The notes beneath the pieces were generated by a model. It had not been told where the DNA came from. It saw nothing but the letters and a program-made list of their open reading frames with translations, and ran no database searches. DNA of 64,000 nt from Methylobacterium sp. NMS14P (GTDB lineage: Bacteria; Pseudomonadota; Alphaproteobacteria; Rhizobiales; Beijerinckiaceae), in the NCBI RefSeq assembly GCF_028583545.1, contig NZ_CP087107.1, positions 186,001-250,000 of the forward strand, written 5' to 3'. This document shows, piece by piece, positions 53,727 to 62,721 of the stretch (the first letter of the stretch is position 1; each line of letters starts with the position of its first letter). The position numbers and the translations under genes are program-made.

Positions 53727-55322
53727 TCAGGCGCGGCGGGCGTTCCAGAAGACGAACTGGCCGTCGACCATGTCCCGGAGGTCGCGTCGGAAGGCCGTCC
53801 GATAGAAGTACTGGCCGGTCGGCAGGTACGGGACGTCGCGCATCGCGAGGGTCTGCATCCGGGCCGCGATCGCCTTGCGGGCCGCCTCGTCCGGCGCCTC
53901 GATCCAGGCCTCGCGCAGGCTCTCCAGCTCGGGCAGGTCCGGCCAGCCGAAGAAGCCCTTCGGCCCGCCGCAGCGCAGGACCTGCTCGACGACCGGGTTG
54001 GCCATGTCGAGGCCGGTCCAGGTCGTGGCGAAGATATTCCAGCCGCCCTGATCGGGCGGCGCCTTGCTGGCGCGGCGGGTGACCAGCGTGCCCCAGTCGG
54101 ACACGACGTACTGCACGTTCATCCCGAGGCGCTGGAGCAGGTCGTGCATGATCTCGCCGAGGGCGCCGAGCACGGGATTCTCACTCGTCGACATGAGCAC
54201 GACGCGCTCGCCCTTGTACCCGGCCGCCACGAGGTCGCGCTTGGCCTTGGCGAGATCGCGCGGCCGGGTGAGCACGTCGAGGCCGGCATCGGTGGCCATC
54301 GCGGTCCCCGGCGTGAACAGGCCGACATCCTTGCGCCACAGCTTGGGATCGTCGCCGGCGGCCGCCGCCATGAAGTCCGCCTGCGACAGGGCCTCGAGGA
54401 CCACCCGCCGGACCGCGGGCTTGTCGAAGGGCGGATGGAGGTGGTTCATGACGCCGGTGCCGAGGTTGCCGAGCGGCGAGGCGAGCTGCGTGGCGATCTG
54501 CGGGTGAGCCTGCAGCGTCGGCACGAGATCGCTGATCGGGTTCTCCCACCAGTCGACCTCGCCGTTCTGAAGGGCGGCGGCCGCGGTACCGGGGTCGGGC
54601 ATGACCTGCCACTCGACCCGCTCGAAATGGACCCGCTTCGGCCCCGCCACCCAGGAGACCGCGCCGCCGTCGCGGGGCCGGTAGTCCGGGTTGCGGTCGT
54701 AGACCACGCGGGCTCCGACGAGCCGCTCGCTGGTGTTGAACCGGAACGGGCCGGAGCCGATCAGCTCGGGGATCTGCTGGGCCGGGTCGGTGGCGGCGAG
54801 GCGCTCGGGCATGATGACGAGGACTGGCGGGCCGAGTTTCGCCAGGGTCTCGAGCATCAGCCCGTAGGGGCGCTTCAGGCGGATGACGAAGGTCCGGTCG
54901 TCCGGCGCCTCCAGGGCGTCGGTGCGCGCCATCAGGGCCTGCCCGAGGCTGTCGCGCTGCGCCCAGCGCCGGATCGACGCGACGCAGTCGCGGCCCCGCA
55001 CCGGCTCGCCGTCGTGGAATCTCAGCCCCTCGCGCAGCCGGAAGGTCCAGCGCCGCCCGTCCTCCTCGACCGTGTGGCCCTCGACCATCTGCGGCTGCGG
55101 CGTGAACTGCGCGTCGAGGCCGTAGAGCTGGTCGAACACCATGAGCGCGTGGTTGCGCGTGACGTAGGCGGTGGTCGTCACCGGATCGACGATGGTCAGG
55201 TCGGATTGCGGCACGAAGCGCAGGACGCTCGCCCGGGCGCCCTGGGCTAGGGCCGGGCGGGTCCGCAGGAGGGGCGCGGCGGCCGCGGCGGCGGCACCGC
55301 CGAGGAAGGTTCGTCGCAGCAT
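53727..55322 (-). CDS. Peptide/opine-type ABC transporter substrate-binding protein (family 5)
   Basis: A 531-residue exported binding protein with a Tat-like signal (MLRRTFLGGAAAAAAA). It has the family 5 layout: FVPQSDLTIVDPVTTTAYVT, RRWTFRLREGLRFHDGEPV and RDMVDGQFVFWN near the end. It should bind a peptide, nickel complex or similar ligand, but no permease or ATPase genes of this class adjoin it, so it is an orphan. ATG 55322 has AGGAG eight bases upstream and is preferred over a GTG three codons earlier. It lies 133 bases after the acyl-CoA ligase. Confidence 0.88.
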   Translation of the reverse strand: MLRRTFLGGAAAAAAAPLLRTRPALAQGARASVLRFVPQSDLTIVDPVTTTAYVTRNHALMVFDQLYGLDAQFTPQPQMVEGHTVEEDGRRWTFRLREGLRFHDGEPVRGRDCVASIRRWAQRDSLGQALMARTDALEAPDDRTFVIRLKRPYGLMLETLAKLGPPVLVIMPERLAATDPAQQIPELIGSGPFRFNTSERLVGARVVYDRNPDYRPRDGGAVSWVAGPKRVHFERVEWQVMPDPGTAAAALQNGEVDWWENPISDLVPTLQAHPQIATQLASPLGNLGTGVMNHLHPPFDKPAVRRVVLEALSQADFMAAAAGDDPKLWRKDVGLFTPGTAMATDAGLDVLTRPRDLAKAKRDLVAAGYKGERVVLMSTSENPVLGALGEIMHDLLQRLGMNVQYVVSDWGTLVTRRASKAPPDQGGWNIFATTWTGLDMANPVVEQVLRCGGPKGFFGWPDLPELESLREAWIEAPDEAARKAIAARMQTLAMRDVPYLPTGQYFYRTAFRRDLRDMVDGQFVFWNARRA

Positions 55323-55455
55323 GGGGGTCACTCCTGGCGTTCCGGGTCAGGCGGGCGGGGACGCGTGCGCCGGGCGCCTCTTCTCGCGAGGCCGATTTCC
55401 GCGGAAGCGCAGACCGCGGGAGTACAACTTGCAAGGGCCATTCCGCCCGGACCGG

Positions 55456-56979
55456 TCACGGGGCGCGGACGGCCTCTTCGGCGCGCCGGCGCAGGGCCGC
55501 GCGGTCGATCTTGCCGGTCGAGGCGAGCGGCAGCGCCGCGACGAACCAGACCCGACGTGGGTGCTGGTAGGCGGGCGCGTGTTCGAGCGCGTGATCCTTG
55601 AGGGCGGCCTCGTCGACGGTGGCGCCGGGCCGGCGGACCACGAAGGCGACGGGCTTGGTGCCCTTGATGGGATCCTCCACGGGCACCACGCAGGACTGGA
55701 GCACCGCGGGGTGGCGCTCCAGCACCCGCTCGACCTCGCCGGGAAAGATGTTCTCGCCGCCCGAGACGAACATGTCGTCGGTCCGGCCGAGGAAATAGTA
55801 GAACCCGTCCGCGTCGCGGCGGAAGACGTCGCCGGTGTCGTAGAACCCGTCCGGGGTGATCGGCACGGGCACGTCCGGCCGGTTGTGGTAGCCCAGCATG
55901 ATCGCGGGGCTGCGCATCTGCAGGACGCCGGTCTCCGGCGCGTCCGGCCCGACGAGGCGCACCGCGACCCGGGGGTGCGGCGCGCCGACGGACGCGACCG
56001 GCGTCGGCAGGCCGTCCGGATGGTCGCCGAACACGACCGGGCCACCCTCGGTAGTCCCGTAGGCGTTGAGGATGCGGGCGTTCGGCAGCAGGGCGCGGAT
56101 CTGCCGGGCCAGGGCGTCGCTGACCGGCGCCGAGCCCATCCGCACCGTCCGCACGCCGGTCAGGTCGGCCTCCGCCAGGAGATCCGGCTCCCGCAGCATC
56201 ATGGCGATCATCGGCGGCACGGCGGTGAGCCACGTGCAGCTCTGGCGGTCGATCGCCGCGATGTAGGCCCGCGCCTCGAATTGCGGCAGCAGCACCATCG
56301 TGGCGCCGGCCGCGCAGACGAGGAGCGCCAGGGCCAGCGCGTTCATGTGGTAGAGCGGCGCCGCGACCAGCAGCCGGTCGTCGCGCAGGTCCGTCTCGGC
56401 GGCGCGGGTCCGCGCCACCCAGAGGTGGCTGGCATGGCTGAGCCGCACGCCCTTCGGCCGGCCCGTGGAGCCGGACGTGTAGAGGAACAGGGCCGCCTCG
56501 TCGGGCTCGGGCACGACCGGCGCGAAGGGCCCGGGATCGAGCCAGGCCGCGAAGCCCTCCGGCCCGCCATCGTCGAACCCGGCGATCCGGATATCGGGGT
56601 CGAGCCCCGCCAGCATCGCCCGGCGCGGGCCGTCGCAGAGCACGAGCCGCGCCCCGCAATCGGCGAGCACGGCGGCGATCGTGGCCGGCGGAAACTTGTG
56701 ATTGATTGGGACCGGGACCACGCCGGCCCGCATCGCGCCGAGCAGCGCCGCGATCGTGTCGGGCCGGTTGGCCGAGAGGATCGCGACCCGCGCGCCGCGG
56801 GCGATCCCGCCGCGCAGCAGGCCGCGGGCGAAGGCGTCGGCCCGGGCATCGAGGCCGGCGCGGGTCATCACCGCGGGCTCGCCATCCGGGCCGACGCCGA
56901 TGATCAGCGGCCTGTCCGGCGGCCCGGACCGGTCGACGAGGTCGCCGAGATTGGTCGGAGCCGTGGCCGCGCGCGTCAC
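55456..56979 (-). CDS. AMP-forming acyl-CoA synthetase
   Basis: A 507-residue adenylating enzyme with the ATP motif YTSGSTGRPKG (167-177), the YGTTEGG loop, DTGDVFRRDADGFYYFLGRT and the C-terminal lysine in STGKIDR. It would activate a carboxylic acid to its CoA thioester. The substrate is unknown; the preceding thioesterase, VOC protein and importer suggest catabolism of an imported acid. Its GTG start overlaps the VOC gene stop by four bases. It is the last gene of the eight-gene operon. Confidence 0.92.
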   Translation of the reverse strand: MTRAATAPTNLGDLVDRSGPPDRPLIIGVGPDGEPAVMTRAGLDARADAFARGLLRGGIARGARVAILSANRPDTIAALLGAMRAGVVPVPINHKFPPATIAAVLADCGARLVLCDGPRRAMLAGLDPDIRIAGFDDGGPEGFAAWLDPGPFAPVVPEPDEAALFLYTSGSTGRPKGVRLSHASHLWVARTRAAETDLRDDRLLVAAPLYHMNALALALLVCAAGATMVLLPQFEARAYIAAIDRQSCTWLTAVPPMIAMMLREPDLLAEADLTGVRTVRMGSAPVSDALARQIRALLPNARILNAYGTTEGGPVVFGDHPDGLPTPVASVGAPHPRVAVRLVGPDAPETGVLQMRSPAIMLGYHNRPDVPVPITPDGFYDTGDVFRRDADGFYYFLGRTDDMFVSGGENIFPGEVERVLERHPAVLQSCVVPVEDPIKGTKPVAFVVRRPGATVDEAALKDHALEHAPAYQHPRRVWFVAALPLASTGKIDRAALRRRAEEAVRAP

Positions 56980-57788
56980 GGGGCCGCCCTGCACGCGAGG
57001 CGGAGGTCGAAGGCCGGCAGCGTCAGCGTGGCCGCGTCCGGCCCGTGCCGGACCCAGGCCGCCTCCGGGAGCGCGGCCGCGCGGGCCTCGAGCGCGTCGA
57101 GGCCGCGGAAGCGCAGTTCCAGGGCGGCGAAGCGGGCGGCCGGCCCCGGCACGATCGCGACCCGCGTCTCCCCGAGCCGCAGGGTCCAGCCGTCGCCGGT
57201 GGCTTCGGCGGGCGCGCCGCTGGCGGCCGCGTAGAGACGGGCGTCGGCCTCGGCCGCGGGGCTCTGGATCGTCAGAACGTCGATCCCCGAAAAACCGTTC
57301 GGATGGTCGAGCCATTCGGGCCGCCAGACGAGATCCGGGGTCAGGTGCTCGCAATGGTAGAGGCGGCCCGCCGGGAACCGGTCGGCCGGCACCCGCACCG
57401 TGCGGAACCGGGCCGCGTCCTCGCGGCCGTCGACGGTCACGGGGCGCGAGAAGGCGACGGGGGGGCCGGCCGCCAGCCCCACCTCCGCCAGCCGCGCATG
57501 CGTCGCGTCGGCGTCCCGGCTCGCCACGACGAGCCCGTTCAGGCCGAACGGGCTGTCCAGAACGTCCTGCCGCTGCGGGCCGGTCTCGGGAACGCCGACG
57601 AGCTCCAGGTAGGGGCCCGCCGTCATCATCAGGTGGTTGACGGAGCCGAGCGAGTGGTGGCCGCGCGGCGTCAACCGGAAGCCGAGGGCGGCGAACAGGT
57701 CCGCCGCTTCGTCCATCCGCCGCAGCACGTTGATCACGACGTGGTCGAGGGCCCCGTCCGCCGGGGCGCCGGGGGCCGGCCCCGTCAT
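56976..57788 (-). CDS. Glyoxalase-like (VOC) protein
   Basis: A 270-residue protein with a glyoxalase-like domain arrangement: LDHVVINVLRRMDEAADLFA at the N-terminus, HSLGSVNHLMMTAGPYLELV, and a second half ending in a degenerate repeat. Such proteins may be isomerases or dioxygenases acting on the same substrate as the neighbouring ligase. Both ends overlap neighbours by four bases, so it is tightly co-expressed. Confidence 0.82.
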   Translation of the reverse strand: MTGPAPGAPADGALDHVVINVLRRMDEAADLFAALGFRLTPRGHHSLGSVNHLMMTAGPYLELVGVPETGPQRQDVLDSPFGLNGLVVASRDADATHARLAEVGLAAGPPVAFSRPVTVDGREDAARFRTVRVPADRFPAGRLYHCEHLTPDLVWRPEWLDHPNGFSGIDVLTIQSPAAEADARLYAAASGAPAEATGDGWTLRLGETRVAIVPGPAARFAALELRFRGLDALEARAAALPEAAWVRHGPDAATLTLPAFDLRLACRAAP

Positions 57789-58204
57789 TTCGCCGGCGCC
57801 GTCATGTAGACGCCGCGGCCGCTCGCGAGCAGGCGCCCCGCGTCGTCGAGGATCTGCGCCTCGGCCACCGAGAGCTGGTTGCCGAACTTCACCACCGTGC
57901 CGCGGCAGGTGAGATCGCCCTGCATCGCGGCCCGGTGGTAGTCGACCCGCAGGTCCACCGTGGGGACGCCCCGGCCGGTCTTGGAGACCAGCGCCCAGTC
58001 GGCGGTGAGATCGACGAGCGTCGCCAGGATGCCGCCGTGGACGTAGCCGCGCTCGGCGTTGACGACCCATTCCGGCCGCCACGTCGCCTTCAGCTCGATC
58101 GTCCCCTCGCCGACGGCGACCACGGAGAGGCCGAGCCACTGGTGGAACGGGCCGCGCAGCAGCAGCGCCTCGACCTGCTCCTTGGTGAGGGGGGTGTCGG
58201 ACAT
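57785..58204 (-). CDS. PaaI-family hotdog thioesterase
   Basis: A 139-residue hotdog-fold protein with the family segment ERGYVHGGILATLVDLTADW (the Gly-Gly loop and catalytic Asp) and VDLRVDYHRAAMQGDLTCRG. PaaI-type enzymes hydrolyse phenylacetyl- or other acyl-CoA thioesters, often to rescue CoA. It overlaps the VOC gene by four bases and lies 65 bases after the dehydrogenase. Confidence 0.88.
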   Translation of the reverse strand: MSDTPLTKEQVEALLLRGPFHQWLGLSVVAVGEGTIELKATWRPEWVVNAERGYVHGGILATLVDLTADWALVSKTGRGVPTVDLRVDYHRAAMQGDLTCRGTVVKFGNQLSVAEAQILDDAGRLLASGRGVYMTAPAK

Positions 58205-58269
58205 GGCTTCGGGATCTCCTCGGGCGGGACTGGGGACGACGACGCGCGGCGAACCGGCCTCGGGCGGTT

Positions 58270-59286
58270 TCAGGGGGTGACGACGATCTTGCCCATGACC
58301 TCGCGGTCGCGGATCATCCGCAGGCCCTCGGCGGCCTCCTCGAGGGGCAGGAGCTTGTCGATGGTCGGCTTCAGCGTGCCGGCCTGGATCATGTCCATCA
58401 GGGCCGACAGGTTGTCGTCGTAGAAGCTGTTCGAGCCGATCACCTTGAGCTCGAAGCTCCAGATGTAGCGGAGATCCTCCTTGGGATCGTGCCCCGCGGT
58501 CGCGCCGCAGACGAGCAGCGTGCCGCCGCGCTTCAGGCACTTGAGCGAGGGCACCCAGGTGTCGCCGCCGGTGAAGTTGATCACCACGTCGACGCCGCCC
58601 TCGTAGGTCCGGCGCTGCGGCTTGCCGTACTGCTGGATCGCCCACTTGGAGAAGTCGGTCTCGCGGTAGTTGACGACGTGGTCGGCCCCGAGCGCCTTGA
58701 GCGCCGCCATCTTCTCGGCGCTGCCCGCGCAGGCGATCACCTCGGCGCCGAGCTGTTTGGCCAGCATCACGCAGCCCGTGCCGACGCCGCCGCTGGCGCC
58801 GAGGATCAGGACCGTGTCGCCGGCCTTCACGGTGTTGTGGGTGACCAGCATGCGGTGGGCGGTGCCGTAGGCCACCGGCAGGGAGGCCGCGTCCGCGTAG
58901 CTCACGTCCGGCGGCATCGCGATGAGCTGACTCGTCGAGACCCGGCAGTACTCGGCCATGCCGCCGTCGAGCATCTCGCCCATCAGGCCCTTGGCCTTGT
59001 TGAGCGGGTTGACCAGCACCCGGTCGCCGACGCGCCACTCCGCGACGCCCTCGCCGAGCTCGACGATCTGCCCGGCCATGTCGAGGCCGATCACCACCGG
59101 CATCGGCACCTTGATGCCGGGCATGCCCTTCACGGTGAAGACGTCGTGGTAGTTGAACGAGGACGCGCCGACGCGGATCAGGACCTCGCCCGGGCCGGGG
59201 GACGGCCTCGGATAGTCGTTGACCACCTTCAGCGTGTCGATGTCGCCGTGCGCCTCCAGCACGAGCGCCTTCATCGTCTGAGCCAT
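58270..59286 (-). CDS. Medium-chain dehydrogenase/reductase, quinone oxidoreductase-like
   Basis: A 338-residue MDR protein with N-terminal GroES-like domain (PSPGPGEVLIRVGASSFNYH, VIGLDMAGQIVELGEGV) and a Rossmann domain (VLILGASGGVGTGCVMLAKQ). Catalytic zinc ligands typical of alcohol dehydrogenases are not clearly conserved, so a quinone- or enoyl-reductase-like function is more likely. It lies between the binding-protein gene and thioesterase gene in the same operon. Confidence 0.88.
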   Translation of the reverse strand: MAQTMKALVLEAHGDIDTLKVVNDYPRPSPGPGEVLIRVGASSFNYHDVFTVKGMPGIKVPMPVVIGLDMAGQIVELGEGVAEWRVGDRVLVNPLNKAKGLMGEMLDGGMAEYCRVSTSQLIAMPPDVSYADAASLPVAYGTAHRMLVTHNTVKAGDTVLILGASGGVGTGCVMLAKQLGAEVIACAGSAEKMAALKALGADHVVNYRETDFSKWAIQQYGKPQRRTYEGGVDVVINFTGGDTWVPSLKCLKRGGTLLVCGATAGHDPKEDLRYIWSFELKVIGSNSFYDDNLSALMDMIQAGTLKPTIDKLLPLEEAAEGLRMIRDREVMGKIVVTP

Positions 59287-59317
59287 CGTGGAAACCCTCT
59301 TCTGCAGGTCGGAAAGG

Positions 59318-60298
59318 CTACGGGATCGACTTCGACCGCTCGTACGGGCCGGGAACCAGGGCGGTGTCTGGCAGGCTGCCCTGGACGGCGCCGACCGCCT
59401 TGAAGACCTCGAACTCCCGCTTCAGCGAGGCGATGTCGGCGGGCTCCAGGCTGACCGTGTAGATGCCGTCCCAGAGGCCCGCGTAGGCGGCGGCGTCGGC
59501 GTCGCTCAGGTTGGCGGCGGCCTTCAGGATCTTGGCCACGCCGGGCTTGTCGGCTTGGCCATACGCGTAGGCCTTGCGCATCGCGGCCACGACCTTGGCG
59601 GGCGCGTCCGGATTCTGCGTCATCCAGGCGTTGCGCATCAGGCCGACGCCGAGGACCGGCGGTGCGTCCTGCATGGTGAGGCGCTTCCACTCCTCCCGGA
59701 AGGTGCCGAGCCGGCGCAGCTTCACGTCCGGCAGGAGCGCGAGGGTCACGGTGCGCAGGGCCGCGGCGTCGATGTCCTTCTGGACGAGGAATTGCGCCAG
59801 CCGGGAATCGTTGCCGGGCACGGCCTGGTAATCCGCGGGCTTGAGGCCGTGATTGGTCTCCAGGATCGCCGCCGCGATGGCGGCGGTGCCGCTGCCGGCC
59901 GGCGAGGTGCCGATCTTCTTGCCCTTGAGGTCGGCCATCGTCTTGATCGGCGAGTCCTCCGGAACGACGAAGTCGAGGTCGGCCACCTGCGTCGCCAGGA
60001 CGATGCTCATCGGCAGACCGTCGGCGGTCACGCTGAGCGCCGTCCCCGCGCTCGCCGCGATCGCGAAATCGATCGCCCCGGCGGCCATGGCCTTGGTCGG
60101 CGCGTTCACGTCCGGGAACTTGACGTACTCGGCCGTCAGGCCCTCCTTCTCCATGAACTTGCCGGCCTCCAGCACGGCGCCGAAGCCGAGGCTGATGCCC
60201 GAGCTCCAGTAGCCGATGCGCACCGTCTCGGCGCGCGCGAGGCCGGGCAGGCCGACCGCGCAGAGCGCGGCGACGGCGAGGGCGCGGATCCGTTTCAA
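59318..60298 (-). CDS. NMT1/TauA-type ABC transporter substrate-binding protein
   Basis: A 326-residue periplasmic protein with signal peptide (MKRIRALAVAALCAVGLPGL, cleavage after ARA near 23) and the fold of nitrate/sulfonate/taurine binding proteins (VRIGYWSSGISLGFGAVLEA, AAGAIDFAIAASAGTALSV, LKGKKIGTSPAGSGTAA). Its ligand is probably the acid handled by the downstream ligase, but this is inference. The permease and ATPase follow upstream in the operon order. Confidence 0.9.
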   Translation of the reverse strand: MKRIRALAVAALCAVGLPGLARAETVRIGYWSSGISLGFGAVLEAGKFMEKEGLTAEYVKFPDVNAPTKAMAAGAIDFAIAASAGTALSVTADGLPMSIVLATQVADLDFVVPEDSPIKTMADLKGKKIGTSPAGSGTAAIAAAILETNHGLKPADYQAVPGNDSRLAQFLVQKDIDAAALRTVTLALLPDVKLRRLGTFREEWKRLTMQDAPPVLGVGLMRNAWMTQNPDAPAKVVAAMRKAYAYGQADKPGVAKILKAAANLSDADAAAYAGLWDGIYTVSLEPADIASLKREFEVFKAVGAVQGSLPDTALVPGPYERSKSIP

Positions 60299-60362
60299 GG
60301 GGTTCTCCGAGAGCTGCGATGGGAGGACGTGCGGCGGGCGTGTCCCCGGCTGGCGCCGGCCG

Positions 60363-61178
60363 TCACGGCTGCGCCACCTTCTTCCAGGCGAACAGGCGCT
60401 GCTCGGCGGGCTTCAGGACGAGCGTCTCGAGCCCGATCATCAGGGCGACGAGGGTGAGGGTCCAGGCGAAGACCTGATCGGTCTGGACGAGGTCCGCCGC
60501 CTGCCGCAGGCGGTAGCCGATGCCGCTGCTCGCCCCGAGCGATTCCGCCACGAGCACGACCCGCGCCCCGAAGCCGATGGCGAGGCGCGCGCCCGAGAAG
60601 AAGGCGGGCAGGATCGTCGGCAGGTAGATCTTGGTCAGCACCTTGCGGCGCGGCATGCGGAAGGTGCGGGCGAGCTCGAGATGTTCGGCGCTGACCGTGC
60701 GCGTGCCCTGCCAGACGTTGGTCAGGATCAGCGGCATCGCGGTCATGAACACCACGAAGATCGTGGTCCAGTTCGAGAGACCGAACCAGATCAGCGCGAA
60801 GATCGCCCAGATCGCGGACGAGACGGTGTTGGTCACCGTCAGCACCGGCTCGAAGAACCGGCCGAGGCGGGGGCTCGCGCCGAGCAGCAGGCCGAGCGGC
60901 AGCCCGACCAGGGCCGCGAAGGCGAGGCCGGCGCCGATCCGGCCCAGCGTGATGCCGAGATCGGCGGCGAAGCTCGGCGTGGCGACGAGGCCGAGCCACG
61001 CGTGCCAGACCCGCGCGGGGCTCGGCAGGACGAAGCTCGGCGCCTGCAGCGAACCGAGCTGCCACGCGGCCAGCGCCAGGGCGAGCAGGGCGAGCCGCTG
61101 GAGCAGCACGCCCGCCCGGCGCCCGGCGCCGGACGTCCGTGTCTGCCGGATCAGGCGCGGCGGGGTTTGCACTAGCAT
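60363..61178 (-). CDS. NMT1/TauC-type ABC transporter permease
   Basis: A 271-residue permease with about six helices and the family EAA segment (LELARTFRMPRRKVLTKIYL, FFSGARLAIGFGARVVLVAE). It is of the SsuC/TauC class. It overlaps the ATPase gene by seven bases and precedes the binding-protein gene by 64. Confidence 0.92.
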   Translation of the reverse strand: MLVQTPPRLIRQTRTSGAGRRAGVLLQRLALLALALAAWQLGSLQAPSFVLPSPARVWHAWLGLVATPSFAADLGITLGRIGAGLAFAALVGLPLGLLLGASPRLGRFFEPVLTVTNTVSSAIWAIFALIWFGLSNWTTIFVVFMTAMPLILTNVWQGTRTVSAEHLELARTFRMPRRKVLTKIYLPTILPAFFSGARLAIGFGARVVLVAESLGASSGIGYRLRQAADLVQTDQVFAWTLTLVALMIGLETLVLKPAEQRLFAWKKVAQP

Positions 61179-61939
61179 CGCGCGGTCGCGGCGGAGAGGC
61201 TGATGCGCAGGCGCCGGACCTCCTCGCCGACCTCCGCGGAGAGGGGATCGCGGGGATACGGCAGGTCGATCGCCCGGATCGCGCCGATCCGGCCCGGGCG
61301 CGGGTGCAGGACGACCACCTGGCTCGCCAGCACCACCGCCTCCTCGACGTCGTGCGTGACGAAGACCAGGGTCATCGCCCGCAGGTCGGCGATGCGCAGC
61401 AGCTCCGCGTGCATCTGCGCGCGGATCTCGGGATCGAGCTTCGAGAACGGCTCGTCGAGGAGCAGGATCCGCGGCTCGGTGACGAGGCTGCGCGCGAGCG
61501 CCACCCGGCTGCGCATGCCCCCGGACAATTCGTGCGGGTAGGCGTCGCGGAAGGCCTCGAGGCCGACGAGCCGCAGGGTGGCGTCGACCCGCCGCGCCCG
61601 CTCCGCCCGGCCCATGTGCCCGGCCTCGAGCCCGAAGGCGACGTTCTGGGCGGCGGTGCGCCAGGGGAGCAGCCGGTCCTCCTGGAACATGTAGGTCATG
61701 GCCCGCCAGTCGCGGAAGGCGTGCGACGGGATGCCGTTCAAGAGGACAGCGCCCTGGTCGGGCTCGACCAGCCCGGCGATCATGTTCAGGAGGGTGCTCT
61801 TGCCGCAGCCCGACGCGCCCAGGATCGCGACGATCGCGTGCTGCGGGATCGCGATGTCGACGGTGTCGAGGACGTGGAGCGGCCCGCCCTCCCGCCGGTC
61901 GAACCACTTGCTGACATGGTCGAGCTCGACGGCGTTCAC
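61172..61939 (-). CDS. NMT1/TauB-type ABC transporter ATP-binding protein
   Basis: A 255-residue ATPase with Walker A GASGCGKST, Q-loop FQEDRLLPW, signature LSGGMRSRVALARSLV, Walker B ILLLDEPFSKLDPEI and switch His in FVTHDVEEA. It is of the SsuB/TauB class. It overlaps the GntR gene by four bases at its start and the permease at its end. Confidence 0.93.
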   Translation of the reverse strand: MNAVELDHVSKWFDRREGGPLHVLDTVDIAIPQHAIVAILGASGCGKSTLLNMIAGLVEPDQGAVLLNGIPSHAFRDWRAMTYMFQEDRLLPWRTAAQNVAFGLEAGHMGRAERARRVDATLRLVGLEAFRDAYPHELSGGMRSRVALARSLVTEPRILLLDEPFSKLDPEIRAQMHAELLRIADLRAMTLVFVTHDVEEAVVLASQVVVLHPRPGRIGAIRAIDLPYPRDPLSAEVGEEVRRLRISLSAATARC

Positions 61940-62721
61940 GGCTCGCCCCCGTCGGCCCGGGACGGCCGCACCGGCGCCACCACCGCGGTGTCGCGCAGGC
62001 TGGCGATGACCTTCTCCATCGTCATGGCCCGGAAGGTCTCGACGTGGCGGCGGGCCACCAGGGCGGCGCTGTCGGCATCCCCCGCCGCGAGATGCTCGAT
62101 CATCGCGGTGTGGTCGTTCTCGATGTTCGGCCGCACGCCCTGCACGCCGAAGCCGAGGGCGACGAGGCGGGTCATCTCGTCGAGGAGGCCCGACAGGGTC
62201 CGGTACAGGCGCCCGTTCCCGGAAGCCGCGGCGATCGCGAGGTGGAAGCCCCGGTTGGCCTCCAGGAAGAAGTCGATCTGGTTGCCCATCTCCACCGTGA
62301 TCTTGCGGCGGCAGGCCTGCTCCAGGCGTTCCAGGTGCGCCCGGTTCACGCGGCCGGCGGCGCCTCTTGCCGCGAGGGGCTCGAGTTCCATCCGCAGGGC
62401 GAAGACCTCGTCGACATCCTTCACCGTCACCGGGCTCACCCGGTAGCCGTGCCGCGGCATCGAGCTGACGAAGCCTTCCTGGGACAGGCGCTGGAGCGCG
62501 ATCCGGCAGCTCGCCTTCCCGATCTCGAACCGCTCCATCACCTCGGCCTCGGTGAAGCGCGTGCCGGGCAGGAGGCGACAGGCGACGATCTCGCGCCGCA
62601 TCAGGTCGTAGGCCTGATTGCCCTTGCGCGTGGCGTCGGGGACGGCGAGCACGTCCGCCGCCGGGCCAACGGGTCGGAACCTGTCATCGCGCGTCGTCAT
62701 GGCACCTCGCTGTTCCGGCAT
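61936..62721 (-). CDS. GntR-family regulator heading the acyl-CoA ligase operon
   Basis: A 261-residue regulator with winged HTH (about 36-105: GNQAYDLMRREIVACRLLPG, TRFTEAEVMERFEIGKASCR) and an FCD domain (about 110-245). It is the first gene of the operon with the TauABC-type transporter, so it is probably an autoregulated local switch sensing the transported acid or its product. Starts at 62721 and 62700 both have plausible ribosome-binding sequences; the longer is given. Confidence 0.85.
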   Translation of the reverse strand: MPEQRGAMTTRDDRFRPVGPAADVLAVPDATRKGNQAYDLMRREIVACRLLPGTRFTEAEVMERFEIGKASCRIALQRLSQEGFVSSMPRHGYRVSPVTVKDVDEVFALRMELEPLAARGAAGRVNRAHLERLEQACRRKITVEMGNQIDFFLEANRGFHLAIAAASGNGRLYRTLSGLLDEMTRLVALGFGVQGVRPNIENDHTAMIEHLAAGDADSAALVARRHVETFRAMTMEKVIASLRDTAVVAPVRPSRADGGEP

